DNA from: Siphonodentalium dalli
Lineage: Eukaryota; Mollusca; Scaphopoda; Gadilida; Siphonodentaliidae
Assembly (NCBI GenBank): GCA_032622095.1
Contig: CP136061.1
Span: 136,611,587 to 136,675,586, forward strand
Length of the DNA: 64,000 nt
Direction: 5' to 3'
The notes under the pieces were generated by a model that saw only the letters and a program-made list of their open reading frames with translations, ran no database searches and was not told where the DNA came from. Made by a program: the position numbers and the translations under genes. Each line of letters begins with the position of its first letter. Within the stretch, counting starts at the first letter, position 1. Shown piece by piece: positions 53,300 through 64,000 of the stretch.

Positions 53300-54550
53300 A
53301 TGGGTTGCCATTTCTCAAGGAACTACCAGAGAAGGAGAAACCCGCGTATGTTTAGGGTGTACAATGTGGATGACCAAGGTAATGATTTAAACCCAGGAAA
53401 ACTAGAGGTAACTGACACTGACCTTATATGGTATCAAAAAGGCAAGGATCCGATCCGATGGCCACTCAGATGCCTACGTCGATATGGTTTTGATGAAGAA
53501 CTATTTTCCTTTGAAAGTGGTAGGCGCTGCCCTACTGGACCAGGTATATATGCCTTCAGGTGCAATCACGCTGAAGCTCTGTTCAATATGGTGCAAGAAT
53601 GTATTCAGCGAGCTGGCCAGGAGGACCATCTGCGAGCGAGCCAAAATCTTCTCAGTGGTACAATGAGGACAAATAGTAGGCCGTCATCAATGAATGAAAC
53701 TATTGAGATGAATGGATTTCTAGTTCCTACTAGCAGTAGTAATCATACAAGCACTATCACTGTTACCCCATCTAATCAAACTGCGCTTTATGTTAATGGT
53801 GCTTTCGGTTCAGATCGCGGACCTGAGTACATAAATACAACAACAGGTCGACGAAGTCCCAGCAATGTTTTGGATGATAACGCTTCCGCTTTGATAAACT
53901 TCCTACACAACCCTCCTGCTCGTGAAAGAAGCGAACCACTTATTAATTACGCAGACCTAGATCTTCCACGCAGTAATGAGAATATCGCTGAAGCAGCAAA
54001 TTTGTGTGCTTATAGAGATGAAGGGTATGCAAATATCGGTCCTGATGTTACATCTGCCTTAGCTGCTGAAGAGAATGACATTAATTGTGCTGATGTTGAT
54101 GTGTTCACTGATAATGATTGTGAGGTTACACATCAACCGGCGTATATTAATGTTTCGTGTGCTCAGAGAACTAACAGTGATAGCAATGGTGGCTCAAATT
54201 CAAACTGTCTTTCCCCTGAGCAGCCTGCGACTTATGAACACAATTATGCTAATTTGTCTCTAACGGGAAATAACAATAATAATGGAAACTCCAGATCGTG
54301 TGTTGGGAAAGTGAACTATATTCAATTAGATTTAAATAGAAGCAGTGAGAATGTCTCATCCAACCAGAATGGGGTTCCAACGTCACCAACAAATTTCAGT
54401 GGCAATCCAGATTCTCCTACCAAAAAAACAGAGAGTTATGCGATGATTGACTTCAACAAAACTGCTGCTTTGTCAAACACAACCAGAGCTAACTCCGAGG
54501 ATGACAGAAGTCTTCGTAAAACTAGGCACGACAGTACATTTGGTGACTAG
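53300..54550 (+). CDS. FRS2/FRS3-like FGF-receptor substrate adaptor
   Basis: A 416-codon uninterrupted frame. The ATG 11 bp after a splice acceptor gives MGCHFS, a Gly2 myristoylation and Cys3 palmitoylation-type start like that of FRS2. Residues about 17-104 form an IRS-type PTB domain with hallmark FRVYNVDDQGND, CLRRYGFDEELFSFESGRR and FRCNHAEALFNMVQ. The tail has tyrosines at about 165, 177, 243, 282 and 316 in YxN context (Grb2 SH2-type) and 217, 340, 380 as YADL, YIQL, YAMI. The C-terminus DFNKTAALSN...RKTRHDST resembles the vertebrate FRS2 end. Known role: a membrane docking protein that links FGF and related receptor kinases to Grb2/Sos and Shp2. It is shorter than human FRS2 (about 508 aa). 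Orthology to the single invertebrate FRS2/3 gene is inferred. Confidence 0.92.
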   Translation: MGCHFSRNYQRRRNPRMFRVYNVDDQGNDLNPGKLEVTDTDLIWYQKGKDPIRWPLRCLRRYGFDEELFSFESGRRCPTGPGIYAFRCNHAEALFNMVQECIQRAGQEDHLRASQNLLSGTMRTNSRPSSMNETIEMNGFLVPTSSSNHTSTITVTPSNQTALYVNGAFGSDRGPEYINTTTGRRSPSNVLDDNASALINFLHNPPARERSEPLINYADLDLPRSNENIAEAANLCAYRDEGYANIGPDVTSALAAEENDINCADVDVFTDNDCEVTHQPAYINVSCAQRTNSDSNGGSNSNCLSPEQPATYEHNYANLSLTGNNNNNGNSRSCVGKVNYIQLDLNRSSENVSSNQNGVPTSPTNFSGNPDSPTKKTESYAMIDFNKTAALSNTTRANSEDDRSLRKTRHDSTFGD

Positions 54551-55983
54551 AGAAGAAAAATATTAAAAGAGATCAACCTGGTTATATGAAGTTCAAAGGG
54601 ATAGTCCCTTTTGATTACATGAGATACGTCAAAATTAGTTTTATTTGCAGTCTCTTTAAAAATACGAAACATGGATCAGCCTAGAAAACATTTTATTTTC
54701 CTATTTTTAGTCCCTACATAGACTTGAATATATAGTCAAAATCAAAATTTATCTTTAGAATTTCTTCAACTAAATAATACATAACAGTGGTATTCAAATA
54801 TGTTTTAAAAAATAAATGGAACTGCTTTCCAGGTATAGATAGTGCATCTTTGGTCACACCGTACTGACTATGCTACATGTATATTACAGTAACTATACTG
54901 AAATTCTGCAAATTCACCTGTCCACCTGTACAGAAGGCATTTTTTTCTAAAATTTTATGTTGTTGAAAATGTTGGTCATATCCATCTAAAATAGTTACAT
55001 TGACTGATATTGACTTAGCCACTGTGAATTTATAGTGCCAAACCATAATTATCAAATTGCTCAATTTTGAACTAGTTGCACTGCTTTTGATGGAGATCCT
55101 TTATACCAGTAATTGTCCTCTGTATTTAAACCCATTAATGTTCCTGCTCTGTGATAGTTTGCCATTTAGGAGATGAACATACTAAGAGTAATGCCCTAAA
55201 TAATCGACTCCTTAACCACAGCAGAATTACAATGTATGGGTTTCAAATTACTTTAAGTCAGCAAGTGCACCAGCTAAATTGACTTTTCTCTTAACATTCG
55301 TCCATGGAAGTATTGGTGTCTTTAGATAAAATTATAGGCGAATAATTTTGTTGATAACAGCCATTGTGAACCAATTGTTGAACTTACTATTTTTACACCT
55401 GCTTAATAAACTTTAGGAGTTTGGGAGCAGTTACCCCACACAATTTGTTTTCAGATTCCCTACAGATCGAAAAATGACAAAAATGGGTTTAGTTACAGAG
55501 GAATAATAAATATAGAGGTTCTTTATCTCTTGCCATTATGTCTCAGATACCAAAGTATATATTATTGTTTACTGGTACTTAACAATGCATCAAAGGTCCA
55601 CATAATAGTTCAAATCTCAAGATAAACGTCATAAATTATCCCTTTTGTGACATTCCAAGAGAATACTTGATATAATAATAAACAAACAAAAAACTTTCCA
55701 AAGTTATAGAATTATCAGTTGTTTCCAACTTTCTTCACAGAAATCAGTCAAATGAATGTGTTCCATGTATATATGATTCTGAGTTAAAGAGAGGGATATG
55801 TTAAATTCTGAAATGAGCTTTTTTATATCGCTTAATAGTGGACACATATAGGATAGATATATCGTATCTTGGCAGAATTGGTACATGTACATGTATATGT
55901 GCCCTTATTTTATGTCACAGTTATTGAATAAAACTATTGTCTCAGAAAACAAACAATTGGGTGCTTGAACAATATGTGGGCCT
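54551..55983. other. 3' flank of the FRS2-like gene
   Basis: Probably includes its 3' untranslated region. A TAM-1 end fragment (AGTAATGCCCTAAATAATCG, about 55191-55228) is present. No other feature. Confidence 0.45.
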
Positions 55984-56439
55984 TTAACCCTTTCTATACT
56001 AAATGGATTCTTCCATTCAGTTATAAAAGTATACACTGGAATGGTCTAAGCAGACAACAGATAATAAAACTGCAGAAGGTGTCCTATTTATTGGAGGGAA
56101 ATGTTCAGATAATATGTTCAACAAACGATCTATTTTTGTATCAGAAAAAAAGGTATACTTTATTAGTAGTAATACAAATAAATGTCATCTATTTTATACC
56201 ATTTTTTAAATACGTCAATTTCTGTTAATTGCATATCACTTTATTGCATATTTTGGATATATGCATAAAATTCACTGGCACCAAACCATTTCATCTAAAA
56301 TTGACTCTTTCTTCCCTGTTTATTTGCATAGAGATCACATGGTATTCAACTTTTTTGTATACAAAAATTAAATTTAAGCAAAAAATTCTCAACGATACCT
56401 ACTCATCAGATTGTGAGTATTTAGTATAGAAAGGGTTAA
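55984..56439. mobile_element. TTAA-5 element, complete
   Basis: TTAA-CCCTTTCTATACTAAAT and ATTTAGTATAGAAAGGG-TTAA give 17-bp inverted ends around 448 bp, with no transposase frame. Shares the TTCAGATAATA block with the copy at 8591-8848. Confidence 0.85.
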
Positions 56440-56760
56440 CTGAAAAGATAGTGAAAGCTGTAGTCATACCATAATCCAAATCTAATGAGCTAGTCAATTC
56501 TTATGTTGAATTCCATAAATAACTAGATGATGTTAGTCATTTTAAGTTGCATGTTTTCATTATTTCTCATCTGCAATATTCTTCATGTGTGCTCACTGCT
56601 ATTGAGTCTACTTTCTACTAAGTTTCTCATATGAGGTCTAAACAAGACAGATTGAACATAATGCTGCAACCAATTGTGAGTTTTGTATCAAAATTAATTT
56701 AAATTATTACTACATGTAAGTTATCTCTGGCAGCATCAGGGGTATCTTGAAATGTGATAC

Positions 56761-57162
56761 TTGGATGTTGATTTGAACCCCTTTGTGGCGTTGAGGGGTT
56801 CAAAATGAGACATCCTGGTATCATATCTTCATGTACCCCATGATGTTGCAGGTGATAATAATTTTGTCCACACAACAATGGGTCTAAAACATCAAGTTTG
56901 GTGTGGTTTTTGTTGGAGCATCACACTAATTCAGATAAATAATAAGAATTCAGTAGCCGTCTAATGGATCAGTCATCGGGTGAGGTCAAACTCAGCATGC
57001 TAGAACAATGTACACGTCCTGTAATCAACTTCCGCCAGTCCGGAGGATAAACTCAGTTCGGAGGAGAAAAAGTGTCAACGTGGGGTACATGAAGATACGA
57101 TACCAGGATGTCTCAATTTTAACCCCTCAAGGCCATGAAGGGGGTTCAAAATCAACATCCAA
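56761..57162. mobile_element. Foldback element with about 80-bp inverted repeats
   Basis: TTGGATGTTGATTTGAACCC through GGGGTTCAAAATGAGACATC and TCATGTACCCC is mirrored at about 57082-57162. The inner about 240 bp is unrelated between the arms. No target duplication is evident. A 78-codon frame across the right arm is not a gene. Confidence 0.75.
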
Positions 57163-59153
57163 TTCAGTTATTCAGCCTCCTGTGTATAATCGTTATATTT
57201 GTCATCCAAACTTCCTGCCCTGTGAGGAACGCTTACACTCTTGATCAGGCATTTGTTTTTATGACCATGATATCAGCATGTTTTGTCAAATTTCCAGTTT
57301 CACAAGCTCCATAGGCAATATTTTGGAGCAAATTAGTTCAGCTGATTGATATTTCTGTAACATAACATTTACTAAATACGCGTGAAAAGAATCCACAGCT
57401 CTGCATGGTTAACTGGAGGTGGGTTTTATCGAGCAGCCGTGAGAATGTATGACAAAGAGTACGGAGCAATATTTTTTCAAGATAACAGTCAGTACGGAGA
57501 AGAGATAATGTTTCTTTGGATGCAAATTTTCATTGTATCTGTTAACAATACAAGGTTGCGCATTTATAAATTGTGTCAAGCTGTCAAATATCAACAAAAA
57601 TTGAGATATTAATATGAAAATATCATGTTATCCATGAAAAAACATTGATACATTGAATATTTACAAATAGTTCCCATATACTGTTTGTCAAATGTCAATA
57701 CAAAATGTCATGCTAATTTGGCAATGCATCTGTAAAAAAGTTGAATTATCTGTGGTCATAAGGGGGTGTGTACATGTAGTTGCACATTCAATATGGACAT
57801 CTCCAATGGCTAACATACCGGTATACACAGTTTATGTGTCATGCTTTCTGTCAAATCCCATTTTCTAATGTAACTGTCATAGGATTTTAGGTCGACATAC
57901 TACATAACATTAATACAATTTATGTTCATTCATGATATGATACAATTTATTTGCATAAGTAAAACAAAGGTAGTCTGCTGCCAAAAACAATATAACTCAT
58001 ATTAAAACATTAATTTATAAATACTGGTATATACGTGCAAGTGAGCATGACATATGTCTAGCTACGTGTATTTTTAATTATTCAGAACGATTATCAAAGA
58101 CGCGCTGGAGAACATTGCACAATTTACAACAAATAGATATGTTTTCACCAAGTAAAATTATATTATCATCACTTACCATATACTAGTGTTATCAACCTAA
58201 TCGAGATACCTCTTTGTAAAATTGCAACCACCTTATCGCATTTGAACAACACAGCATTATAAGTACAATTGCTAAAGGTGAAAAGAAAACTGACACTCGT
58301 ATCCTTCTTGGCCAACCTCCCTGATCTGCCTTTTTTTTGTTGCAGCGACAAATTTACAAGACAATACAAGACTGCCGAGGGATGCCTATATATGTGTGTG
58401 TGGTGGAAGTTGGTAATAATATCTAGACCCTCGATCACACCAGTTCTCATAGATAGGTTCATTCATAAAATATCACATTCTCCGAACACTTATTAACATC
58501 TTCTCCATACAATTTCGAGTGGTCTATTTCTTTTATGGCGATTCATGAAAAGTTTGTGATTGCTGGAACAAATACTGTTTCAACAAGTTGTCGGTGTGTG
58601 ATTTTTCACATATTTGTCCCAATAAATGAGCTATTAGCACGGGAATTGGGTCTTGAAATGGATAACAAAAAAAGAGGTTTTGGTAGATTCTTCACATAAA
58701 TTGTATGTAAATACTGCCAATCGCATGTATATAAAGCATGATAAGTATAATCACCATATTCAAAATCAGAGAATAGTCATAGCTAAATCAGTGTAAAATC
58801 AATTCATGTCATCAGAAGCAGTTTTTTTTATGTTAAAAATTAGATTATTTTTAGTGTTGTCCACTATTTTTCCTGCTCCGAACTGTGTTTGTTCTCTGAC
58901 TATCCGTATCCATTTACAGGGCGTGATGTCACTATTGGTCAAAAAGTTATTCATATAGGACTGATGTATTGCATGCTTTTATACCCCCGATGTTTCATGC
59001 ATGTTCTCTTAAACCTGCTGCCCAGGACGATGGAGGACAATGTTTGATTTGATCAAGGCATTATATATTGTAGCCAATCAGATTACTCGTTGCAATCAGA
59101 TGTGAGGACAATATAATATATCTAATGTAACTAAAAATCACGAATCAGGCCTA
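57163..59153. other. No gene seen
   Basis: Short frames (57382-57612, 58269-58496 plus) have no recognised domain. Apparently unique AT-rich sequence. Confidence 0.4.
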
Positions 59154-59255
59154 TTAACCATTTCTTTATGAAATAGACTCTCCCACCCAGCTATAAAAGT
59201 ATATATTAGAATGGTCTATTATTCACTTGATTCCTGGGATGTATAGAAAGGTTAA
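59154..59255. mobile_element. Short TTAA-5-like element
   Basis: TTAA-CCATTTCTTTATGAAATA at the left and GTATAGAAAGG-TTAA at the right bound about 94 bp. Shares the CTCCCACCCAG and AGAATGGTCTATT blocks with other TTAA-5 copies. Internally deleted. Confidence 0.6.
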
Positions 59256-59469
59256 ACAAAAACACACGGGGAGATGCTAAAACATGTACATGTATGTATT
59301 CAATATTGGTGATTCCATTGAATAAATATTCTTGGTGCTAATATTTGTGAAATAAACTGATTTCAAGAAACTCTGGCAGAGAGTACATGCCGTCTGCTCC
59401 TAATGCAATTATTTAGCTTTAGTGCAGCTTTATAATTTGTTGCCAAGCCTGCAAATAGTGTATCTGTCT

Positions 59470-59885
59470 TTTACAGAATGAGGTTCCCAGAGGGTGAACT
59501 TAGTGATGCTATCCCGCACAGCAGGCTAGCAGCATCAAATTCACCCTCTGTGGTCCTCATTTTGCTTTGGCCTCATCTTCTGGGAAGTATCTATAGTCTC
59601 AAATTAACATTATTTTTAGTTACTTTTTTTTCCCTTCTGGGAAGTTTATATATACCCTAATTTGCAGAAGATAAAATGCATAATCAAGGTGACTAATGGG
59701 TCAACCTTGCCAACTTCAACTGGGGAACTTCAATATAATCCTAGGTCTCCAATAGCAGTTGAGGCCAAAGCAGAATGAGGTTCCCGAGGGTGAATTTGTT
59801 GATGCTAACTCACTGTGCGGGATATCGTCACTAAATTCACCCTCTGGTGACCTCATTCTGCAAATGACAGACACACTATATGCAG
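59470..59885. mobile_element. Pair of palindromic 'GAGGTTCCC' foldbacks in inverted order
   Basis: The first foldback (about 59475-59570) pairs AGAATGAGGTTCCCAGAGGG with CCCTCTGTGGTCCTCATTTT. The second (about 59770-59870) repeats it. TTTGGCCTCATCTTC and GTTGAGGCCAAAG face each other between them. Same family as 30362-30490. Confidence 0.65.
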
Positions 59886-60033
59886 GCTTGTTTGTTGCCA
59901 ATTCACAAAATATTCTCAAAAATAATACCCTGTTTCTGGACCCTCCATATGGTCTGAACTATGTATATTGTGTGCTATTTTGTTTGTTGTTTTGTTCTAC
60001 CTGAATTTATTAAGATTGCATCCTACCTTTAAT

Positions 60034-60291
60034 TTAACCCTTTAATGACTGGAGTTTCCTTATTTTTTGTAAAAACCCTGTGCCAATGCATTCTCTTATA
60101 TATGCGAGTCGCCCATTGGGTGCCTCACACATATAAGAGAATGCATTTCCCTAACAATATTTACCTTTATCTTGTAAGCAAGTGCATTCTCTTATATATG
60201 CAAGGCTCCTTATTGGGGACTTGCATATATAAGGAATACACTGGCATGTCTTTATGCTGCACCAGCGCAGCTCCCATCAAGAAACTGTTAA
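60034..60291. mobile_element. TTAA-2 miniature element, complete
   Basis: TTAA-CCCTTTAATGACTGGAG at the left and CTCCCATCAAGAAACTG-TTAA at the right. Two hairpins lie at about 60080-60152 and 60180-60245. The right end is diverged. Confidence 0.75.
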
Positions 60292-60394
60292 AATAAATAA
60301 GTTTTTGGTCTCTCCTGAAAAATGACCAAAATCATGTTATGTCCTTTTGATTGTAAGGTGACAATATATTATATAAACCTATTTATTATATAAA

Positions 60395-60489
60395 CCAATG
60401 GGAGACTCGCATATATAAGAGAATGCACTGGCACAGGATCTTTAATGCTGCACAGTGCACCCACGAAACTCCCGTCATGAAAGGGTTAA
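60395..60489. mobile_element. TTAA-2 right-end fragment
   Basis: One hairpin arm (CTCGCATATATAAGAGAATG) then CCCGTCATGAAAGGG-TTAA. The left half is missing. Confidence 0.65.
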
Positions 60490-60584
60490 ACCAGCATATA
60501 ATGTTCAAGTTTAGCTTATTTTAGATATAGATGTAAATCTGTAGACAGTGCCTACCGTAGCTGTCACAGATGTTGTATACAGTT

Positions 60585-60687
60585 ATGCCCTAAATAATCG
60601 ACTCCTTACCCACAGCAGAATTATGGGTAATTTTTCAGGATTTAGTCGGAAATATGGCTTGTTGCCATTCATCGGAAAGCTCACAGT
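60585..60687. mobile_element. TAM-1 left half
   Basis: ATGCCCTAAATAATCGACTC through GGCTTGTTGCCATTCATCGG to AAAGCTCAC. The mirrored right half is absent. Confidence 0.65.
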
Positions 60688-60837
60688 TGACCTGCAGCAC
60701 TTAAACCGCGGAATGGGGACTGGATGAATCCAATATGGTAGTACTCAGTGATCTCGCTTATTGGCAATTTTAGGTGGAGCGAGGCAATGCTTTAGTTAAA
60801 TAAGGCTTTGAATTCTTATTATGTATACAAACAGGTT

Positions 60838-61273
60838 TTAACCCTTGCTAAACAAAATGGATTCTCCCACCCAGTAGTCACAGTATATATCAGAATGGTT
60901 TATTTTTCATCTGGAGGGGTGTTCATGAAACATTAGCAGACAACAGACAGATGAAAAGATAGTGGCAGTGCAGAAGGATTACTATGTATTGGTAAGAACT
61001 GTTCAGATAATAAGATAAACAATCGCCCTAATGTCGTTTGTTGAACTTATTATCTGAACATATCCTAAGGGAACAATTCTCTTATAGGAAGCCCATAGGG
61101 AGCCTCGCATATATTAGAAAATACATTGGCCTAACAATATTTACATTGACCTTGTAAGCTAGTGCATTCTCTGTGAGGCTCCCTATAGGAGACTAGCATA
61201 TATAAGAGAATGCACTGCACTGCAAAGGGTATTTAATGCTGCACCAGCACAGCTCCCGCCATGAAAGGGTTAA
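60838..61273. mobile_element. Chimeric TTAA element: TTAA-5 left end, TTAA-2 right end
   Basis: The left end TTAA-CCCTTGCTAAACAAAATGG, with CTCCCACCCAGTAG and the GTTGAACTTATTATCTGA hairpin, is TTAA-5 (to about 61070). From about 61085 the sequence is the TTAA-2 interior with two hairpins, ending GCCATGAAAGGG-TTAA (61270-61273). The junction is near 61071-61085. Confidence 0.65.
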
Positions 61274-61424
61274 AGTCCCAGAGAGAGGCAGATTAAAAGA
61301 ACTTTACTATATGTAGAGATGGCAAAAGACAAAGACGAATGTGGGAATATGGTTTATTATTTTATCTGCTTGAAATGTAAATAACTGGTCTCTTTCTATG
61401 TGAGAATATGAAAAGCAAGCTACT

Positions 61425-61525
61425 AATGTGATCATCAGAAAAAATCTGGCTTGATTTTTTTTTTTAAGCTGGCTGGGAATATGATCTTTGCTTTATGACA
61501 ATAACCCAATCAGCAACAGTGGGCA
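61425..61525. mobile_element. Decayed end of the Mutator-like foldback family
   Basis: AAGCTGGCTGGGAATATGAT and TTTATGACAATAACCCAATC with AGC match the right end of the element at 28243-29290, including two diverged iterons. Confidence 0.55.
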
Positions 61526-62159
61526 TGTTTTATACTCACACATAAATGTACATGTAACTTGTAACATTCGTGTGTTGCCTTTGCCAATGGAAGTCACTTG
61601 ACGCACATGACCATTTTGCCTACATGAATATGGTACATGTAATTCCATATAGAAGTTTTGTGTCCATCATGAATAATCTGAAACTTGTAGCAAAGAGGTA
61701 TAATCCTATCTTCTGATAACGGAATGATTGACCAAGGTCGTGTAGGGCTTGGTAGAATTTGCTTGCACAGTAAGATCTTATTTTGATTGGAGCAAATTAT
61801 GCGTATCGGTGGTCACGCTGTGGACAGTTTGTCTTCCAACAAATGTTGCCGACCAATGTTTACACGTTTTTGCTACACGTTGATCTGATATCTATGAATA
61901 TTTGAATTTGGCATCGTAAAACTTTTACCGCCAAGTACATCTCCATAGCAATACCATAGTAGCACACATTACAAGTTAAATGTACGTATGACTATACCTG
62001 GCTGTTGTCAATTTTTGCCCTTGAACTGTAACATGTTGGAAAACTCCACATAAATCATGTGTGTGAATCGTCCTTAATTTTCAATCAAATAATTATTAGC
62101 CGATATTTTCTACCAATTGTAAGAAACTTATTATTGAAACAGAGCATAGTTATCTCAAG
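61526..62159. other. No gene seen
   Basis: Unique-looking sequence without recognised feature. Confidence 0.4.
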
Positions 62160-62335
62160 TTTGAGCTTTTGTCTTTGGGTCGGCGTCTGTGTGTTCATTT
62201 GTCAACAATTTCATGTGGCTCACCCTACAGGCTATATCTCTCATCTGATCATTACCACACTTCATACAGATGGTACTTCGTGGTGATCTCTAGATGGGAG
62301 GCATTGATTTTCTTTAAAAAAATGTGTGACCACTA
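62160..62335 (+). repeat. Single unit of the 15.7-17.6 kb tandem-repeat family
   Basis: TTGAGCTTTTG, GTGGCTCACCCTACAGGC, CATCTGATCATTACC and TGATCTCTAGATGGGAGGC follow the order of the array unit. Confidence 0.55.
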
Positions 62336-62409
62336 GCATAGATCACATCTATTTCAAGAAATAGGATTGTAATTGTTATCATTGACGTCTGACCTGAAAC
62401 CAGGTTACT

Positions 62410-62990
62410 ATCCCCCGCCAAATTGAAAATTTGCGGGGGGATATAGGAATGGGTTCCGTCCGTCGGTCTGTCTGTCCGTCCGTCCGTCTGTCCCGAATTT
62501 GTAAGAGTCATACCTTGAACAAATATCAACGGATTTCAAAGATTTTTGGTATATGAGTTCACCTGACCATTACCTAGAATGAGTTCGCAAGCCAGGTGCG
62601 GCCGGATATTTTTACCGGAGTTATTGGACTTGGTTTATTATTTTTTGTCGAATTTACCAAATAGCAAATAGACGACGTCACAGGGCTCATTCCCACAAAT
62701 GTCAACAGATTTCAAAGATTTTTGGTATATGAGTTCACATGACCAGTATCTAGAACGAGTTCACAAACCAGGTCCGGTCAGATATTTTCAGCATAGTTAT
62801 TGGACTTTATTTATTTTTTTGTGTGCAAATTGACGACGTCCCAGGGCTCATTTCCACAAATGTCAAAGGATTTCAAAGATATTTGGTATATGAGTTCATT
62901 TGACCAGTATCTAGAACGAGTTCGCAAACCAGGTCCGGTCAGATATTTTCAGCAGAGTTATTGGACTTTGTTTGTCCTAAAATGAGTGCA
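62410..62990 (+). repeat. Three tandem units behind a CCGTCCGTC head
   Basis: After GTCCGTCCGTCTGTC (about 62458-62492), the block GGATTTCAAAGATTTTTGGT, ATATGAGTTCA and TAGAAYGAGTTCRCAARCC recurs near 62530, 62705 and 62868 (spacing about 163-175 bp). Non-coding. Confidence 0.65.
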
Positions 62991-63339
62991 CAAGCCAGGC
63001 TTTTTGACAAAATCCCACCTCTTGTTGAGAATGCACTTCCCCAACTGCACAATTCGCCAGGGGATACCGTCGTCTTGTCAAATATAATTATTGGAACCTA
63101 AACAATGTGAGCACGCATATATATGCCTGAACATGATGAATATTCTCGTTAGGGCATATAATTGCCATCCCTTAATTTATTTTTTTATTTAATTTCCCCG
63201 ACATGAATTTTGCAGCTTTAGCAAAAATTACAACAATTGATCAACACAAACTACAAAATTGATAAACTTCTGATTTCTATATGAGGAATGGTTGTATACA
63301 ATAGGTTATTTACTGGACTCAAGAAGTTTTCTATCTAAT

Positions 63340-63440
63340 TACTATTGTTAACCGAACTGATATTTTCGATTTGATTTGCGAATACTATGCAGTATTCGAT
63401 TCGGTATTTGATTCAGTCATATTCAATTATTCACAGGACC
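63340..63440. repeat. ATTCGATTCGG-rich, hAT-like terminus fragment
   Basis: CAGTATTCGATTCGGTATTT and TTTTCGATTTGATTTGCGAA resemble the GATTCGAT-rich ends near 30970 and 50520. No partner end. Confidence 0.35.
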
Positions 63441-63650
63441 CTTAAGTGTCATTGACACTTTCATTTAAGAGATCTCTGATTAATTAATTTGAACCGGCAC
63501 CATCAATGCCAAATTTTACAAAAAATAAAGAAACAAAACATGTATTTTCAGCTCTATATCAATGAATTTGTTCGAAAATCTTCCACATAGTTATGTAATA
63601 TATGTATGTCCTGGGTAATATACTATCCTGAGCCCAAAGGGATTCAGCTA

Positions 63651-63862
63651 CAATAATGCCCTAAATAATTGACTCCTAACCACAGCAGAATTATGGGTAA
63701 TTTTTCTGGATTTAGTCGGAAATATGGCTTGTTGATATTCATCGGAAAGCTCTCACTGAGAGCTTTCTGATGAATGGCAACAAGCCATATTTCCAACTAA
63801 ATCCAGAAAAATTACCCATAATTCTGCTGTGGTTAAGGAGTCGATTATTTAGGGCATTACTG
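63651..63862. mobile_element. TAM-1 foldback element, full length, uninterrupted
   Basis: TA-CAATAATGCCCTAAATAAT at the left, GGCATTACTG-TA at the right. The 212 bp folds as one near-perfect hairpin around CTCACTGAGAG. It serves as the reference empty site for the nested insertions at 7694, 8043 and 24436. Confidence 0.9.
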
Positions 63863-64000
63863 TAAGTATATGATGATACATTGTTATGCCACCAAATAAC
63901 TTATGTACACTGGATTGATTTTGTCCATCTGGGTATATACATGTGTTTCAGCTATGGGTTATCATCACACCTGTTTTGGAGCATGTGCTACCATTATTGT

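Overview
This window is AT-rich, intron-containing animal DNA. It carries three host genes spread thinly through a very dense field of transposable elements. The gene content (an adenylate kinase 6 gene with four coding exons, an FGF-receptor-substrate-like docking protein) shows a metazoan. The transposon mix (many TTAA- and TA-flanked miniature elements, a tRNA-derived SINE, a degraded non-LTR retrotransposon, degenerate tandem repeats) fits a marine invertebrate, possibly a mollusc or other lophotrochozoan, but nothing here fixes the species.

Host genes. (1) About 3.26-10.94 kb, plus strand: the last six coding exons of an unrecognised gene, at least 425 codons, ending in a charged coiled coil. 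(2) 27.1-32.6 kb, minus strand: a complete four-exon AK6 gene (175 aa), an NMP kinase/ATPase of ribosome assembly. Its introns and 3' side are packed with transposons. (3) 53.3-54.55 kb, plus strand: an uninterrupted 416-codon FRS2-like adaptor with an N-myristoylation signal, a PTB domain and eight tail tyrosines, five in YxN context.

Mobile DNA. At least eight families of short elements are flanked by TTAA. Six of them start with CYCTTT (piggyBac-like) and two with AGG..GTACT. Three of the CYCTTT families share an internal module of near-perfect about 60-70 bp hairpins, seen roughly twenty times. A TA-flanked foldback family (ends CAGTAATGCCC) recurs and serves as a landing pad: one copy holds two different TTAA elements at mirror-image TTAA sites, and another is split by a hAT-like element with an 8-bp duplication. 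AK6 intron 2 holds a Mutator-like foldback with a 9-bp duplication that itself carries a TTAA element. Between 35.1 and 41.6 kb lie a broken APE-type LINE and a 1.87-kb element with about 400-bp inverted repeats whose only clear gene is a Ulp1/C48-type cysteine protease. From 41.8 to 46.86 kb a 2.3-kb unit is tandemly duplicated. One copy carries a TTAA element and the other keeps the empty site.

The remaining stretches are introns and intergenic DNA in which I see no convincing gene. All calls come from reading the sequence; no homology search was run.
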